Shown: positions 37,430 through 48,058 of the stretch, in pieces | Layout: each line of letters starts with the position of its first letter | Numbering within the stretch: the first letter of the stretch is position 1 | DNA from: Campylobacter sp. RM16192 | GTDB taxonomy: Bacteria > Campylobacterota > Campylobacteria > Campylobacterales > Campylobacteraceae | NCBI RefSeq assembly: GCF_004803855.2 | Contig: NZ_CP012552.1 | Span: 124,001-188,000 of the forward strand | Direction of reading: 5' to 3' | Length of the DNA: 64,000 nucleotides | Translations under genes and position numbers: made by a program | The notes under the pieces: generated by a model | Databases searched by the model: none | The model's input: only the letters and a program-made list of their open reading frames with translations | Told to the model about the DNA's origin: nothing

Positions 37430-38095
37430 GATTGATTTTATAAAGTTTTTTAGCAAATTCGAAATCTTCAATAGTATCGATATCACATACTAAATTTCGC
37501 TTTAAAATAAAGACTTTTGAATGCGGTTTAAACACCCATTTGCCTTGTAACCATGCATCACGTTTGCCAAAGTAAAATTGTCCTGCATCATGATATGCGG
37601 GTTCTAGATCTTGCGAGCGAGTGCTGTTATATTCAGGATAAAACATACTTGCTTTTCCATTTAAATCTATTTTTATAGCGCGTTGAATCGGAAAAGAAAA
37701 TTCGCAAACAGAAAATAGATATTCGCATTCACTTGCTTTAAATTTATTATACGCTTCATTTAATACCTCTCCTTTTAAAAGTGGAGCGGTAGGATATAAG
37801 CAACATACCGTTTTAAATTTATCTCCCATTTTGATGCAGGCATCTTTTATAACATCGCCTGTTGAAGTAAAGTCGTCGCTAAGGTTGGCATCTCTTAAAA
37901 ATGGTGTTTTGGCACCAAATTTTCGCGCAACTTCAGCTATCTCCTCACTGTCAGTGCTTACTATTACTTCATCAAACACTTTTGAACTTAGAGCCGCTTT
38001 GATACTGTAAGATATTATAGGGTTACCTAAAAAATCTTTGATATTTTTATGCGGGATTCGCTTGCTTCCGCCTCTTGCTGGTATGACGCATAGGT

Positions 38096-38108
<13 letters not shown>
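37419..38108 (-). CDS. pseF: CMP-pseudaminic acid cytidylyltransferase
   Basis: Activates pseudaminic acid with CTP for Maf. The 229-residue protein has the CMP-sugar synthetase motif IPARGGSKRIPHKNIKDF (8-25), STDSEEIAEVARKFGA, and YHDAGQFYFG near the C-terminus. It overlaps pseC by 13 bases at its start and pseG at its end. Confidence 0.92.
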
Positions 38109-40215
<2,107 letters not shown>

Positions 40216-40251
40216 TTAAGTTTAAACACCACAAGCAAGAACGATACCAAT

Positions 40252-41121
40252 TTAAACTTTGCAAATTTTGTCTAGAGTTTTTTTGTCAACTAAATTACCA
40301 TAATCTTTAGTTGAAAAATGCTTAGGGATTTTGATGTAGTTATCTCCATAAACCATTTTTAAATACTTATCAAATTCTTTTGGTATCGAAAGTTCAAAAT
40401 TTTTATAAGGATATCTAATAAACTCTGAAATCATTTCTTTTGGTATATAGAAGTACTTTCCATTATATCCTAAAACACCACATTTTCCATAATCATTATA
40501 AACATTTATATCTAAAACCATTTTTTCAATTTCATTGTCGCTAACTACTATCTTAAAAATTTCCCCAACCTTTCTTACTATATCTTCTTTTTCAAATTTC
40601 ACTACTTCAACTTTAAATTCTTTAAAAAATTTAGGTAATTCTTCTGCCAAAAACTCTAAATTTTCATATTTTAAAACCATAATATCAACATCAGATACTA
40701 CGCTCAAACTTCTTTTTCTTAGCATGCAAAGCAAAGATGATCCGTCTATAAAATAATCAATATTGTTTTTAATAAAAAATTCATCAAGTTTTTTTACTGC
40801 ATTATCAGTAACTATATCTCTAGTTGGTGTAGAAAAAGAGATGTCTTTTTCCGATAAAATTTCTATTTTTTCTCGATTTACACCTAGGCTTAAGAGTTGT
40901 TCTTGCATATCCTTTGCCCATACACCACCTAAAAATACTTTGTCGAATTTTAAATTACAAATATTATTTGCTGCAAAAATTTCAATATCTTCAAATTTAT
41001 TTCCAACAATTTTTAAATTGTTTTCTATAAAACCTGTAATTTTATAGTTTGGATCTTTGCTTAAAGTTCTATATATAGCTCTACCTGCTGCACCTATGCT
41101 AAATATTAAAGTTTCCATCAT
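40252..41121 (-). CDS. Rossmann domain fused to LicD-like phosphotransferase
   Basis: A 289-residue protein. Residues 1-100 look like the nucleotide-binding N-terminal domain seen in sugar-modifying enzymes (LIFSIGAAGRAIYRTL, GxxGxG-like). Residues 115-289 resemble LicD/fukutin-type transferases: FIDGSSLLCMLR (125-135), SDVDIMV (143-149) with paired aspartates, and near the C-terminus IPKEFDKYLKMVYGD (247-260), close to the LicD tail motif. LicD enzymes move phosphocholine from CDP-choline to a sugar. It heads the pse operon, 45 bases before pseB, and licABC lies 2.4 kb away. I infer a phosphocholine transferase for a surface glycan. Another nucleotidyltransferase activity is possible. Confidence 0.65.
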   Translation of the reverse strand: MMETLIFSIGAAGRAIYRTLSKDPNYKITGFIENNLKIVGNKFEDIEIFAANNICNLKFDKVFLGGVWAKDMQEQLLSLGVNREKIEILSEKDISFSTPTRDIVTDNAVKKLDEFFIKNNIDYFIDGSSLLCMLRKRSLSVVSDVDIMVLKYENLEFLAEELPKFFKEFKVEVVKFEKEDIVRKVGEIFKIVVSDNEIEKMVLDINVYNDYGKCGVLGYNGKYFYIPKEMISEFIRYPYKNFELSIPKEFDKYLKMVYGDNYIKIPKHFSTKDYGNLVDKKTLDKICKV

Positions 41122-41202
41122 TTTTATGCCTTTAATTTTTTTGTAATTTTAATTAATTTTTTAATATAATTTTACAAGAAAATTTTATAAAAGGAGATAA
41201 AT

Positions 41203-41481
41203 ATGCAAGAGAAAATAGAGCAAACGATTAAAAAGACTATAATTAGTTTAAAAGACGAAGCTGTAGATTTGAATGATCAAATTTTTCTTTTCGGTAGAAA
41301 CGATGCATTATTTGATAGTGTAGGATTAGTAGGTTTTTTGATAGAATTGGAAGAGAAGATTTATGATGAATTTGGTAAGAATATTACTTTGGCTGATGAA
41401 AAGGCAATGAGTCAAAAAACATCGCCGTTTATTAATATAAAAACATTAACTAAGTACATACAAAAGTGTTTAAATGAATAA
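41203..41481 (+). CDS. Acyl carrier protein-like protein
   Basis: A 92-residue acidic protein with the carrier-protein motif LFDSVGLVGFLIELEEKI, in which Ser39 (Asp-Ser-Val) would receive the phosphopantetheine arm. It is distinct from the housekeeping AcpP (no DSL). It has a strong ribosome site (AAAGGAG) and overlaps the next gene by eight bases. It is the first gene of a three-gene operon with an SDR and an AMP-forming ligase, divergent from the pse operon. C. jejuni also has accessory carrier proteins in its flagellin glycosylation locus. Confidence 0.8.
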   Translation: MQEKIEQTIKKTIISLKDEAVDLNDQIFLFGRNDALFDSVGLVGFLIELEEKIYDEFGKNITLADEKAMSQKTSPFINIKTLTKYIQKCLNE

Positions 41482-42169
41482 AAATATCTTAATAACCGGC
41501 ACAAGTAGAGGAATAGGAAAGGCTCTAAGTATCGGCTTTTTAGAAACTAATAAAGTGTTTGGTTGCAGTAGAAGTGATAGCGACATAGAACATAAAAACT
41601 ATAAACATTTTTGCATTGATGTTTGTGATGAAAATAAAGTTATAGATATGGTAAGGGGAATAAAACGTGAGTCAGGAAAGATTGATGTGCTTATAAATAA
41701 TGCAGGAGCTGCGTCTATGAATCATTTACTGACTACAAATTTAAATAGTGTGAATGAACTGTTTAACGTAAATTTTATGTCGGCATTTTTATTTACAAGA
41801 GAAGTAGGCAAAATAATGAGTCGCCAAAAATATGGCAAAATAGTTAACTTTTCAAGTGTAGCAGCAGCTTTAAATTTAGAAGGAGAAGCTATTTATGCAG
41901 CTGCAAAAGCAGCTATAGAAAATTTTACCAGAACTAGCGCTAAAGAGCTGGGGAAATTTAATATCAATGTTAATGCTATTGGTATATCTCCTACTATGAC
42001 AAATCTTATTAAGGCTGTACCAAAAAATAAAATAGATGAGTTGCTGGAAAAACAAACTATAAAAAATTTTTGTGAATTTGACGATATAAAAAATACGATT
42101 GACTTTTTGATAGACGATAAAAGTAAAATGGTAACAGGACAAATTATATATTTAGGCGGTGTATGGTGA
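41474..42169 (+). CDS. Short-chain dehydrogenase/reductase (FabG-like)
   Basis: A 231-residue classical SDR: cofactor motif TGTSRGIG (8-15), LINNAGA (about 73-79), the serine of NFSSVAAA and the catalytic YAAAK. C-terminal GQIIYLGG is typical of FabG-type enzymes. It lies between a carrier protein and an acyl-AMP ligase with overlaps on both sides, so it probably reduces or oxidises an acyl group attached to the carrier. The substrate is unknown. Confidence 0.8.
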   Translation: MNKNILITGTSRGIGKALSIGFLETNKVFGCSRSDSDIEHKNYKHFCIDVCDENKVIDMVRGIKRESGKIDVLINNAGAASMNHLLTTNLNSVNELFNVNFMSAFLFTREVGKIMSRQKYGKIVNFSSVAAALNLEGEAIYAAAKAAIENFTRTSAKELGKFNINVNAIGISPTMTNLIKAVPKNKIDELLEKQTIKNFCEFDDIKNTIDFLIDDKSKMVTGQIIYLGGVW

Positions 42170-43491
42170 GCTTTTTATTAAAAAACTTTAGCGATTTTTC
42201 AAAAAAAAATGCTGTTATTCACAATAATAAAATTTATACTTATGAAGATCTTTTAGCTAAAATAAATGAATTTAAAAGCAAACTTAGTGATATAAAAAGC
42301 GGAGAAGTTGTAGGTCTTATAGGCGGATACAGTTTTGAAAATATAGCTTTGTTTTTAGCGCTTTTTTTAAATAAAAATATTATAGTTCCCATAAACTCAA
42401 ATATCGATTCGGAAGTAGAGCAGCGGCTAAAAGAAGCATTTGCAAACAAAACGATAACTTATAAAAACGGCTTGATATTTATAAAAGATTTATGTGAAAA
42501 AGAATCTAATATCTTAATCAAAAAGCTACAAGATAACGATAATAGCGGACTTATATTATTTTCTAGTGGCAGTTTAGCAAAGCCAAAAGCTATAGTACAT
42601 AATCTTGATAACTTAGTTTTAAATTTTAAGGATAAAAAGCCAAAAAATTTAAAAATGTTGTTATTTTTGCTGTTTGATCATATAGGAGGCTTAAATACTC
42701 TTTTAAATGGTCTTGCCATGGGCGCTACGCTTATTATAGCAAATGATTTTAGTACTGCTAAAATTTGTGAATTGATAGAGAAATTTGATATAAATGTATT
42801 GCCTACTACGCCTAGTTTTTTAAATTTGCTTTTAATCAATAAAGATTATGAAAAATTTGATTTAAATTCACTAAAATTGATTACATACGGCACTGAAAGA
42901 ATGGATGATAACATACTTAAGCGATTAAAAGAAGTATTTAGTAAAGTTAAATTTATTCAGACTTTTGGAACAAGTGAAACTGGAATTATGAATACCAACT
43001 CCAAATCATCAACGTCTACTTTTTTTAATTTAAACCCAGACGAGTATAAGATTGTAGACGGTGAGCTTTATATAAAAAGTAAAACCGCATTTTTAGGATA
43101 TTTAAATGCAGATAATCATGATGATAATGGATGGTTTAAAACCGGTGATTTGGTAGAAGTCGGAGAAAATGGTTTTTTAAAAATAATAGGACGTAGCAAG
43201 GAGATGATCAATGTTGGAGGCAACAAACTTTTAGCTGGTGAGGTTGAAAGTCTTATTTTACAAATTCCAGATATAAAAGATGTATTGGTTTATGCTGAAA
43301 ATAATGCTATATTGGGTCAAAACGTGGCTTGCGATGTAGTTTGTAATTTGCAAAAAGACGAAGTAAAAAATTTAATCAGATCTTTTTTAAGAGATAAAAT
43401 TCCTAGTTATAAAATTCCTGCTAGAATAAACGTTGTTAATAAAATCGATATGACAGCCAGATTTAAGAAAGATAGGCGACTTAATCGCTAA
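42163..43491 (+). CDS. AMP-forming acyl/aminoacyl ligase
   Basis: A 442-residue member of the ANL adenylating superfamily. LFSSGSLAKPKAIVHN is the phosphate loop, QTFGTSETG the A5 motif, WFKTGDL with GRSKEMINVGGNKL the A7/A8 hinge, and the lysine near RFKKDRR the A10 residue. It is shorter than typical ligases and lacks a large N-terminal part. I infer that it activates a small acid as its adenylate and loads it on the carrier protein at 41.2 kb. A run of nine A residues at 42201-42209, about 13 codons in, could allow slippage. Its stop overlaps that of the convergent GNAT gene. Confidence 0.75.
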   Translation: MVSFLLKNFSDFSKKNAVIHNNKIYTYEDLLAKINEFKSKLSDIKSGEVVGLIGGYSFENIALFLALFLNKNIIVPINSNIDSEVEQRLKEAFANKTITYKNGLIFIKDLCEKESNILIKKLQDNDNSGLILFSSGSLAKPKAIVHNLDNLVLNFKDKKPKNLKMLLFLLFDHIGGLNTLLNGLAMGATLIIANDFSTAKICELIEKFDINVLPTTPSFLNLLLINKDYEKFDLNSLKLITYGTERMDDNILKRLKEVFSKVKFIQTFGTSETGIMNTNSKSSTSTFFNLNPDEYKIVDGELYIKSKTAFLGYLNADNHDDNGWFKTGDLVEVGENGFLKIIGRSKEMINVGGNKLLAGEVESLILQIPDIKDVLVYAENNAILGQNVACDVVCNLQKDEVKNLIRSFLRDKIPSYKIPARINVVNKIDMTARFKKDRRLNR

Positions 43492-43997
43492 GCCCATTTT
43501 ATACTATATGTCTTTTTAATTTTTTTTAGCAGATCTATGGTTGAATTTTCTAAATTTAAAAAATCTTCTTTTTTTAGTGCTAGATAATAAAATTCACTGT
43601 CTTTTTTTATTTGCCTAAATCCAAAAAATAAGTTAAAATTTAAAGCATTTTGATTATTTATTTTCACATTTGATTCTATTGTGTCTATTTTTTTAAAAGC
43701 ATTTTCAAAAAATATAAACGCACAAAGTAATTTCAATATAGCATCTATATCATTTTTATAAAATATCCCCCATAATCCGTTGATTAGACTGACGCCGCCC
43801 ACTACCGAGTTACCGATCGTAATCGCAAAATATTGATTATTTTTTAAGTTTTTAATCCAGTTTATATGCGAGTTTAAACTGATTTTATCCGTATTTTTAC
43901 TAGCTTCTCTTACATGCTTTAAATTTCTTATAGCTAAAATTTGCTTACTTGTATCGTAGTCTAAATTTATGTAGTCGCAAAAGCAAATTTCTCTCAT
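43488..43997 (-). CDS. GNAT-family acetyltransferase, PseH-like
   Basis: A 169-residue protein with a weak GNAT pattern: IRNLKHVREASKN and ISLNSHINWIKNLK in the N-terminal half, VVGGVSLIN strand 4 and INNQNALNFNLFFGFRQ near the C-terminus. It resembles PseH in outline, but has no clear acetyl-CoA loop. It is the last gene of the lic operon (4-bp overlap with licC). It could transfer an acyl group, perhaps one carried by the nearby carrier protein. Confidence 0.55.
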   Translation of the reverse strand: MREICFCDYINLDYDTSKQILAIRNLKHVREASKNTDKISLNSHINWIKNLKNNQYFAITIGNSVVGGVSLINGLWGIFYKNDIDAILKLLCAFIFFENAFKKIDTIESNVKINNQNALNFNLFFGFRQIKKDSEFYYLALKKEDFLNLENSTIDLLKKIKKTYSIKWA

Positions 43998-44692
43998 ATC
44001 GCACGTGCCTTTTCGTTTATCTCTTTTAAATCCTCTTTATCGTCTATTTCGCAAACAAATCTATTGTCTACTCTAACTTCTTTTATAATTATTTCACTTA
44101 GCATACTTACAAAAACATTATCATAATAAAGTTTTTTATCGCTAAAAGCTTCTTTGGGGAGTGATTTAATGCGTTCTTTTATTAAAATGGCATCATTTTT
44201 TGTAAAATAGCTTATTCCAAAAAGGGTAGGTAAATTTTTATTTGATGGCTCTATTTTTGTTATACGATTATTATCATCACAAGTCACTATCCAATCATTT
44301 TTATTATTTATCTTTCTTAGTGTAGTATAGTATACCGATGTATCTGTAATTTGCAATATGTTTTTTAACATCACAACATCCGCATCTATAACGAAACTAT
44401 TGCCGAAAAAATCCAAAGCAAGGCAGAAGGAATAAAGATTGTTTAAAGTATCAAATTTGTCGTTATGTATCAAATTTACATTAAATTTTTCTTTTAAATA
44501 TTCAAAATCACTAGCTTTGTATCCGGTTATTATGTTTATATCGTTTACGCCAATATCATTTAAAAATTCTATAGTTCTTTCCAGATTGACTCTGTCTGCT
44601 ATTTTTAAAAGTGATTTATGTTTATTTACGGTTATTTCTTTTAGTCTAGATCCTAGGCCTGCTGCCAAAATTATAGCATTCATCTTTGTCAT
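43994..44692 (-). CDS. licC: CTP:phosphocholine cytidylyltransferase, LicC-like
   Basis: A 232-residue nucleotidyltransferase: ILAAGLGSRLKEITVNKHKSL (9-28 region), YKASDFEYLKEKF, DADVVMLKN and VCEIDDKEDL. This combination, with short length and an adjacent choline kinase, matches LicC, which makes CDP-choline from phosphocholine and CTP. It overlaps its neighbours by four bases on both sides. Confidence 0.8.
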   Translation of the reverse strand: MTKMNAIILAAGLGSRLKEITVNKHKSLLKIADRVNLERTIEFLNDIGVNDINIITGYKASDFEYLKEKFNVNLIHNDKFDTLNNLYSFCLALDFFGNSFVIDADVVMLKNILQITDTSVYYTTLRKINNKNDWIVTCDDNNRITKIEPSNKNLPTLFGISYFTKNDAILIKERIKSLPKEAFSDKKLYYDNVFVSMLSEIIIKEVRVDNRFVCEIDDKEDLKEINEKARAI

Positions 44693-45525
44693 TTTACATT
44701 ACTCGTTACAGAACCTAGCATTATTAAAATAGCACATATTAGCAAAAAAATGGAAAATGTTTCACCGACAATAAAGCCAAATATTATAATCCAAGCCGAA
44801 TATGATATATTGAGCCCCATTGCCCTCAAAGCACCTATTTTTGCTATTGCTTTATAATAAAATGTGTATGAAACGGTTGCAAAAAAGGCCGCAATAACAA
44901 TTAATTCGTAGTTTATTATATAAGTATTTTGCGTATTTTGTACTATAGAAAAGATTAAAAAAGATCCAAGAGCAATAGATGAACTAACGCCTTGCCTGAT
45001 AAATAAAGCTACTTTTTCGTTTACGTTATCTTTTAGTGCCAAATTGATGATGACGCACTCACTTCCCCAGCACATGGCACAAAGAAGTCCGAAAATAACT
45101 CCCAGCAGATTAACATCTCTAAATTCTATATCAAATATAAAGAGTGATATAGTAAAACTAACAGCTATAAATAACCCTAAAAATCCTACTTTACTAAGCC
45201 TTTGCCCAAGCAAAATTCCAGCTATTATGACGCTAAAAGCCGGATAAAGACTGCTTAAAATACTTGCAAGAGGGGCTTTAGCGTAATGGATACTTAGCAA
45301 AAAAGATATCATGCCTAAACCGCCTGCCATTGAAGCTATTGCTATAACCAGGAGTTGTTTTTTGTTTAGTAAAAGATTTATTTTTGAAATTTTTAAAAAA
45401 ATGCCTATAAATAAAAAACTTGTAAAGTCATGTATGGCGACTAGAAGTAGAGCAAAAATTTGCACTTTTGATAGCAACAAAGTATCTATTGCCCAAAAGA
45501 TACCGCTTAGTATTCCAAATATCAA
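44689..45525 (-). CDS. licB: DMT-family choline permease, LicB-like
   Basis: A 278-residue protein with about ten membrane helices in two EamA-type repeats (FGILSGIFWAIDTLLLSK at the start; FGLLCAMCWGSECVII at the second repeat). LicB of Haemophilus and pneumococci belongs to the same superfamily and imports choline. Its place between licA and licC, with 4-bp overlaps, supports that role. Alone it would only be called an EamA transporter. Confidence 0.75.
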   Translation of the reverse strand: MIFGILSGIFWAIDTLLLSKVQIFALLLVAIHDFTSFLFIGIFLKISKINLLLNKKQLLVIAIASMAGGLGMISFLLSIHYAKAPLASILSSLYPAFSVIIAGILLGQRLSKVGFLGLFIAVSFTISLFIFDIEFRDVNLLGVIFGLLCAMCWGSECVIINLALKDNVNEKVALFIRQGVSSSIALGSFLIFSIVQNTQNTYIINYELIVIAAFFATVSYTFYYKAIAKIGALRAMGLNISYSAWIIIFGFIVGETFSIFLLICAILIMLGSVTSNVK

Positions 45526-46379
45526 AAATATTTCCTTCTTAAAGCATCATTTAAACGCTTTTGTCCGTATTCTAAATAGTTTTGCTCGTTACTTGTTTTT
45601 GCTATAGACCAAGCACTCCATAAAAGATCCATTAATCCTTTATAAATTTCTATTTTTTCTAGTTCGTCTTGAGTTGGATCGTAATATTTTAAAAATTTAT
45701 CTTCTTCTTTTTTTGATAAATTTCCTTCAACAAAAACAGATGCCAAATCCCAACACGGATCGTTTGCTCCCGCGTATTCCCAATCTATAAAAACAACTTC
45801 ATTATTATCTGTTATCAATATATTTTCAGGCACTAAGTCTCCGTGTGTGGGTACCAATATCATATCTTTATCGTGATATTTTCGGTTTATATTGTAAATT
45901 TCGTCTCTTAAAAACCAGAAAAGTTTTAATCCGTCTTGAAAATTAGGTATTAAATTAATAGATGTTTTGGATATTTGTATATATTTTTGCATTTCTATAA
46001 AAGGGTTAAATTCATATTTTAATTTAATTTTTAAATTATGTAAAGATTTTAAATGTAGTGCAATTTGAGGTAAAAAATTTGATATATTTTTTGGAGTTAA
46101 ATTTATAGCGTTTGATAAAAATTTAGTTATTTTTGTCCCAGAAATGCTATCAAAATATATAGTTTCTACACCAAAACCAAATTCGTGCATTTTATTTTGT
46201 ATATAAAATTCTTTCTCACGACTAATAAGCTCATTGGAGTTAATTCCTGAAATTCTTAATACAAATTTCTCATCATCGGTCGACGTAACAAGAAAATTGA
46301 TATTAGTCATTCCTCCAAGTAAGCTAATATTTTTTACTTTTAGTCCGGTGGCTTTAAAAAAAATATCTTCTTTGTTCAT
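45522..46379 (-). CDS. licA: Choline kinase, LicA-like
   Basis: A 285-residue kinase of the choline/aminoglycoside family. LVPTHGDLVPENIL holds the catalytic base, and VVFIDWEYAGANDPCWDLA the metal-binding Asp, both closely as in LicA. FVLRISG contains the ATP-binding part. It phosphorylates imported choline. First gene of licA-licB-licC-GNAT. A run of eight T in coding sense (46356-46363) lies six codons into the gene. In Haemophilus licA is switched by a repeat tract near its start, although of a different kind. Confidence 0.82.
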   Translation of the reverse strand: MNKEDIFFKATGLKVKNISLLGGMTNINFLVTSTDDEKFVLRISGINSNELISREKEFYIQNKMHEFGFGVETIYFDSISGTKITKFLSNAINLTPKNISNFLPQIALHLKSLHNLKIKLKYEFNPFIEMQKYIQISKTSINLIPNFQDGLKLFWFLRDEIYNINRKYHDKDMILVPTHGDLVPENILITDNNEVVFIDWEYAGANDPCWDLASVFVEGNLSKKEEDKFLKYYDPTQDELEKIEIYKGLMDLLWSAWSIAKTSNEQNYLEYGQKRLNDALRRKYF

Positions 46380-46450
46380 AATTTTTTAAAAAAGCAAATT
46401 GTATACCAAATTTTATGTCTTATAAGAAAAATTTAACTAAATTCTGCAAA

Positions 46451-47011
46451 TTACTTCAAAATCCTAGGCAGAGTGATGCCTTCCTGAGCTTGGTATTTGC
46501 CTTTTTTATCAGCATATGTCACTTCGCAAGGCTCATCACCTTCGATAAATAGCACTTGCGCGATACCTTCATTTGCATAAATTTTAGCCGGAAGCGGAGT
46601 CGTGTTTGAAATCTCAATCGTGATATGCCCCTTAAATCCAGGCTCAAAAGGCGTGACATTTACGATGATACCGCATCGCGCGTAAGTGCTCTTGCCAAGA
46701 CAGATTGCAAGCACGTTATCAGGCATATTGAAGTACTCAACCGTTCGAGCCAGCGCAAACGAATTTGGCGGAACTATGCAGACATCGCCCACAAAATCAA
46801 CTACGTTTTTCTCGTCGAAATTTTTGGGATCAACTACGGTGCCGCCTATGTTTGTAAAAATTTTAAACTCATTTCCGACGCGTATATCATACCCGTAGCT
46901 GCTAACGCCGTAGCTAACGACACCTTTGCCTATCTGCTCTTCGCAAAAAGGCACGATCATTTTGTCATTTAAACTCTTTTCGCGTATCCATCTATCGCTT
47001 TTTAGACCCAT
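46451..47011 (-). CDS. dcd: dCTP deaminase
   Basis: Deaminates dCTP to dUTP for dTTP synthesis. The 186-residue trimeric enzyme has the N-terminal [38 protein letters not shown] and [20 protein letters not shown] with the catalytic Glu region following. In C. jejuni the same gene borders pseB. Confidence 0.95.
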   Translation of the reverse strand: MGLKSDRWIREKSLNDKMIVPFCEEQIGKGVVSYGVSSYGYDIRVGNEFKIFTNIGGTVVDPKNFDEKNVVDFVGDVCIVPPNSFALARTVEYFNMPDNVLAICLGKSTYARCGIIVNVTPFEPGFKGHITIEISNTTPLPAKIYANEGIAQVLFIEGDEPCEVTYADKKGKYQAQEGITLPRILK

Positions 47012-47077
47012 TTATAGCTTCCTTTTTAGTTTCTTTGGATTTTATCACAACTTCTTTTAGCTATCGTTAAATTCGCT

Positions 47078-47926
47078 CTAGTAAATCAAATTTTCCAGAG
47101 CTTCGCTTATGTTTTCATGCTCGAATTTAAACCCTTGTGCAAGCAAATTTGCAGGATAGGCTTTCTGTCCTTCAAGCAGTATCACGGCTCCTTCGCCAAA
47201 TTTAAGCTTGAGTGCGAAATTTGGCACTTTGAAAAAAGCAGGGCGATTTAGCGCTTTAGCGAGTGAAGCGGTAAAAATTTTATTTGTTACGGGATTTGGC
47301 GAAGATAAGTTGTAGATGCCCTCTTTTTGGCTATTTATCACAAATTCATACGCTCTTGCAAGATCGTTTATGCTTATCCATGAAAATCCTTGGTTGCCGT
47401 CTCCTAAAATCCCGCCAAGTCCAAATTTAAAAACAGGAAGCATTTTTTCTAGCGCGCCGCCACTACCAAGCACTACGCTAAGGCGAAATATCGCGGTTTT
47501 AACACCAAATTCTTTTGCCTTATTTGCTTCTTTTTCCCACTCTCTGGCAAGCCTTCCTAAAAATCCCTCGTCATATCTATCCGATCTCTCGTCGTGTTCT
47601 TTACCACTTTTATATATCCCAACAGCCGAAGTTGAGATGAAAATTTTTGGCGGATTTTTTAGAAGACTCATGGCTTTTACTAAATTCTTAGTTGTATCAA
47701 TCCTGCTTGAATAAAGCTCTTTTTTATACTCTTCGCTCCATTTTTTAGAGATGTTTGCGCCTGCTAAATTTATGATAACATCGGCACCTTCAATAGCTTC
47801 TTTAAGCCTTTGCGTATCGTTATACAAAGCTCTTTTTATAGGCACTATCTCATGACCTTTGTTTGCTAAAAATTTACTTATGTAACCGCCTACAAAACCG
47901 CTAAGTCCGTTTATGGCTATCTTCAT
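47078..47926 (-). CDS. SDR-family epimerase, TIGR01777/YfcH type
   Basis: A 282-residue extended SDR: NGLSGFVGGYISKFL (6-20), VIINLAGANISKKW, STSAVGIYKSG with Tyr, and a C-terminal domain with FKVPNFALKLKFGE, the signature of the YfcH group. The substrate of this group is unknown. Confidence 0.85.
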   Translation of the reverse strand: MKIAINGLSGFVGGYISKFLANKGHEIVPIKRALYNDTQRLKEAIEGADVIINLAGANISKKWSEEYKKELYSSRIDTTKNLVKAMSLLKNPPKIFISTSAVGIYKSGKEHDERSDRYDEGFLGRLAREWEKEANKAKEFGVKTAIFRLSVVLGSGGALEKMLPVFKFGLGGILGDGNQGFSWISINDLARAYEFVINSQKEGIYNLSSPNPVTNKIFTASLAKALNRPAFFKVPNFALKLKFGEGAVILLEGQKAYPANLLAQGFKFEHENISEALENLIY

Positions 47927-48017
47927 GCTTTTCCTTTTTTGTATTTTATCATCATTTGTCTGAGCTGGACGGATTTAAATTTTAGAAAATGCGTTTTAAT
48001 TAGTATATAAGATTATA

Positions 48018-48044
48018 TTTTATATTATCGCTGGATATTTTAAT
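48018..48044 (+). promoter_or_regulatory. Possible ModE-like site before the molybdate transporter relic
   Basis: TTATATT repeats followed by ATCGCT (48027-48032) resemble half of the E. coli ModE box (ATCGCTATATA). The second half is degenerate. Offered only because the next gene looks molybdate-related. Confidence 0.2.
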
Positions 48045-48058
48045 AAAAGGAATATGCA

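Noticed and set aside
37430-37486. Longer N-terminus for PseG
   Set aside because: The 19 extra residues lie within pseF and do not match the family start; the ATG at 37429 does.
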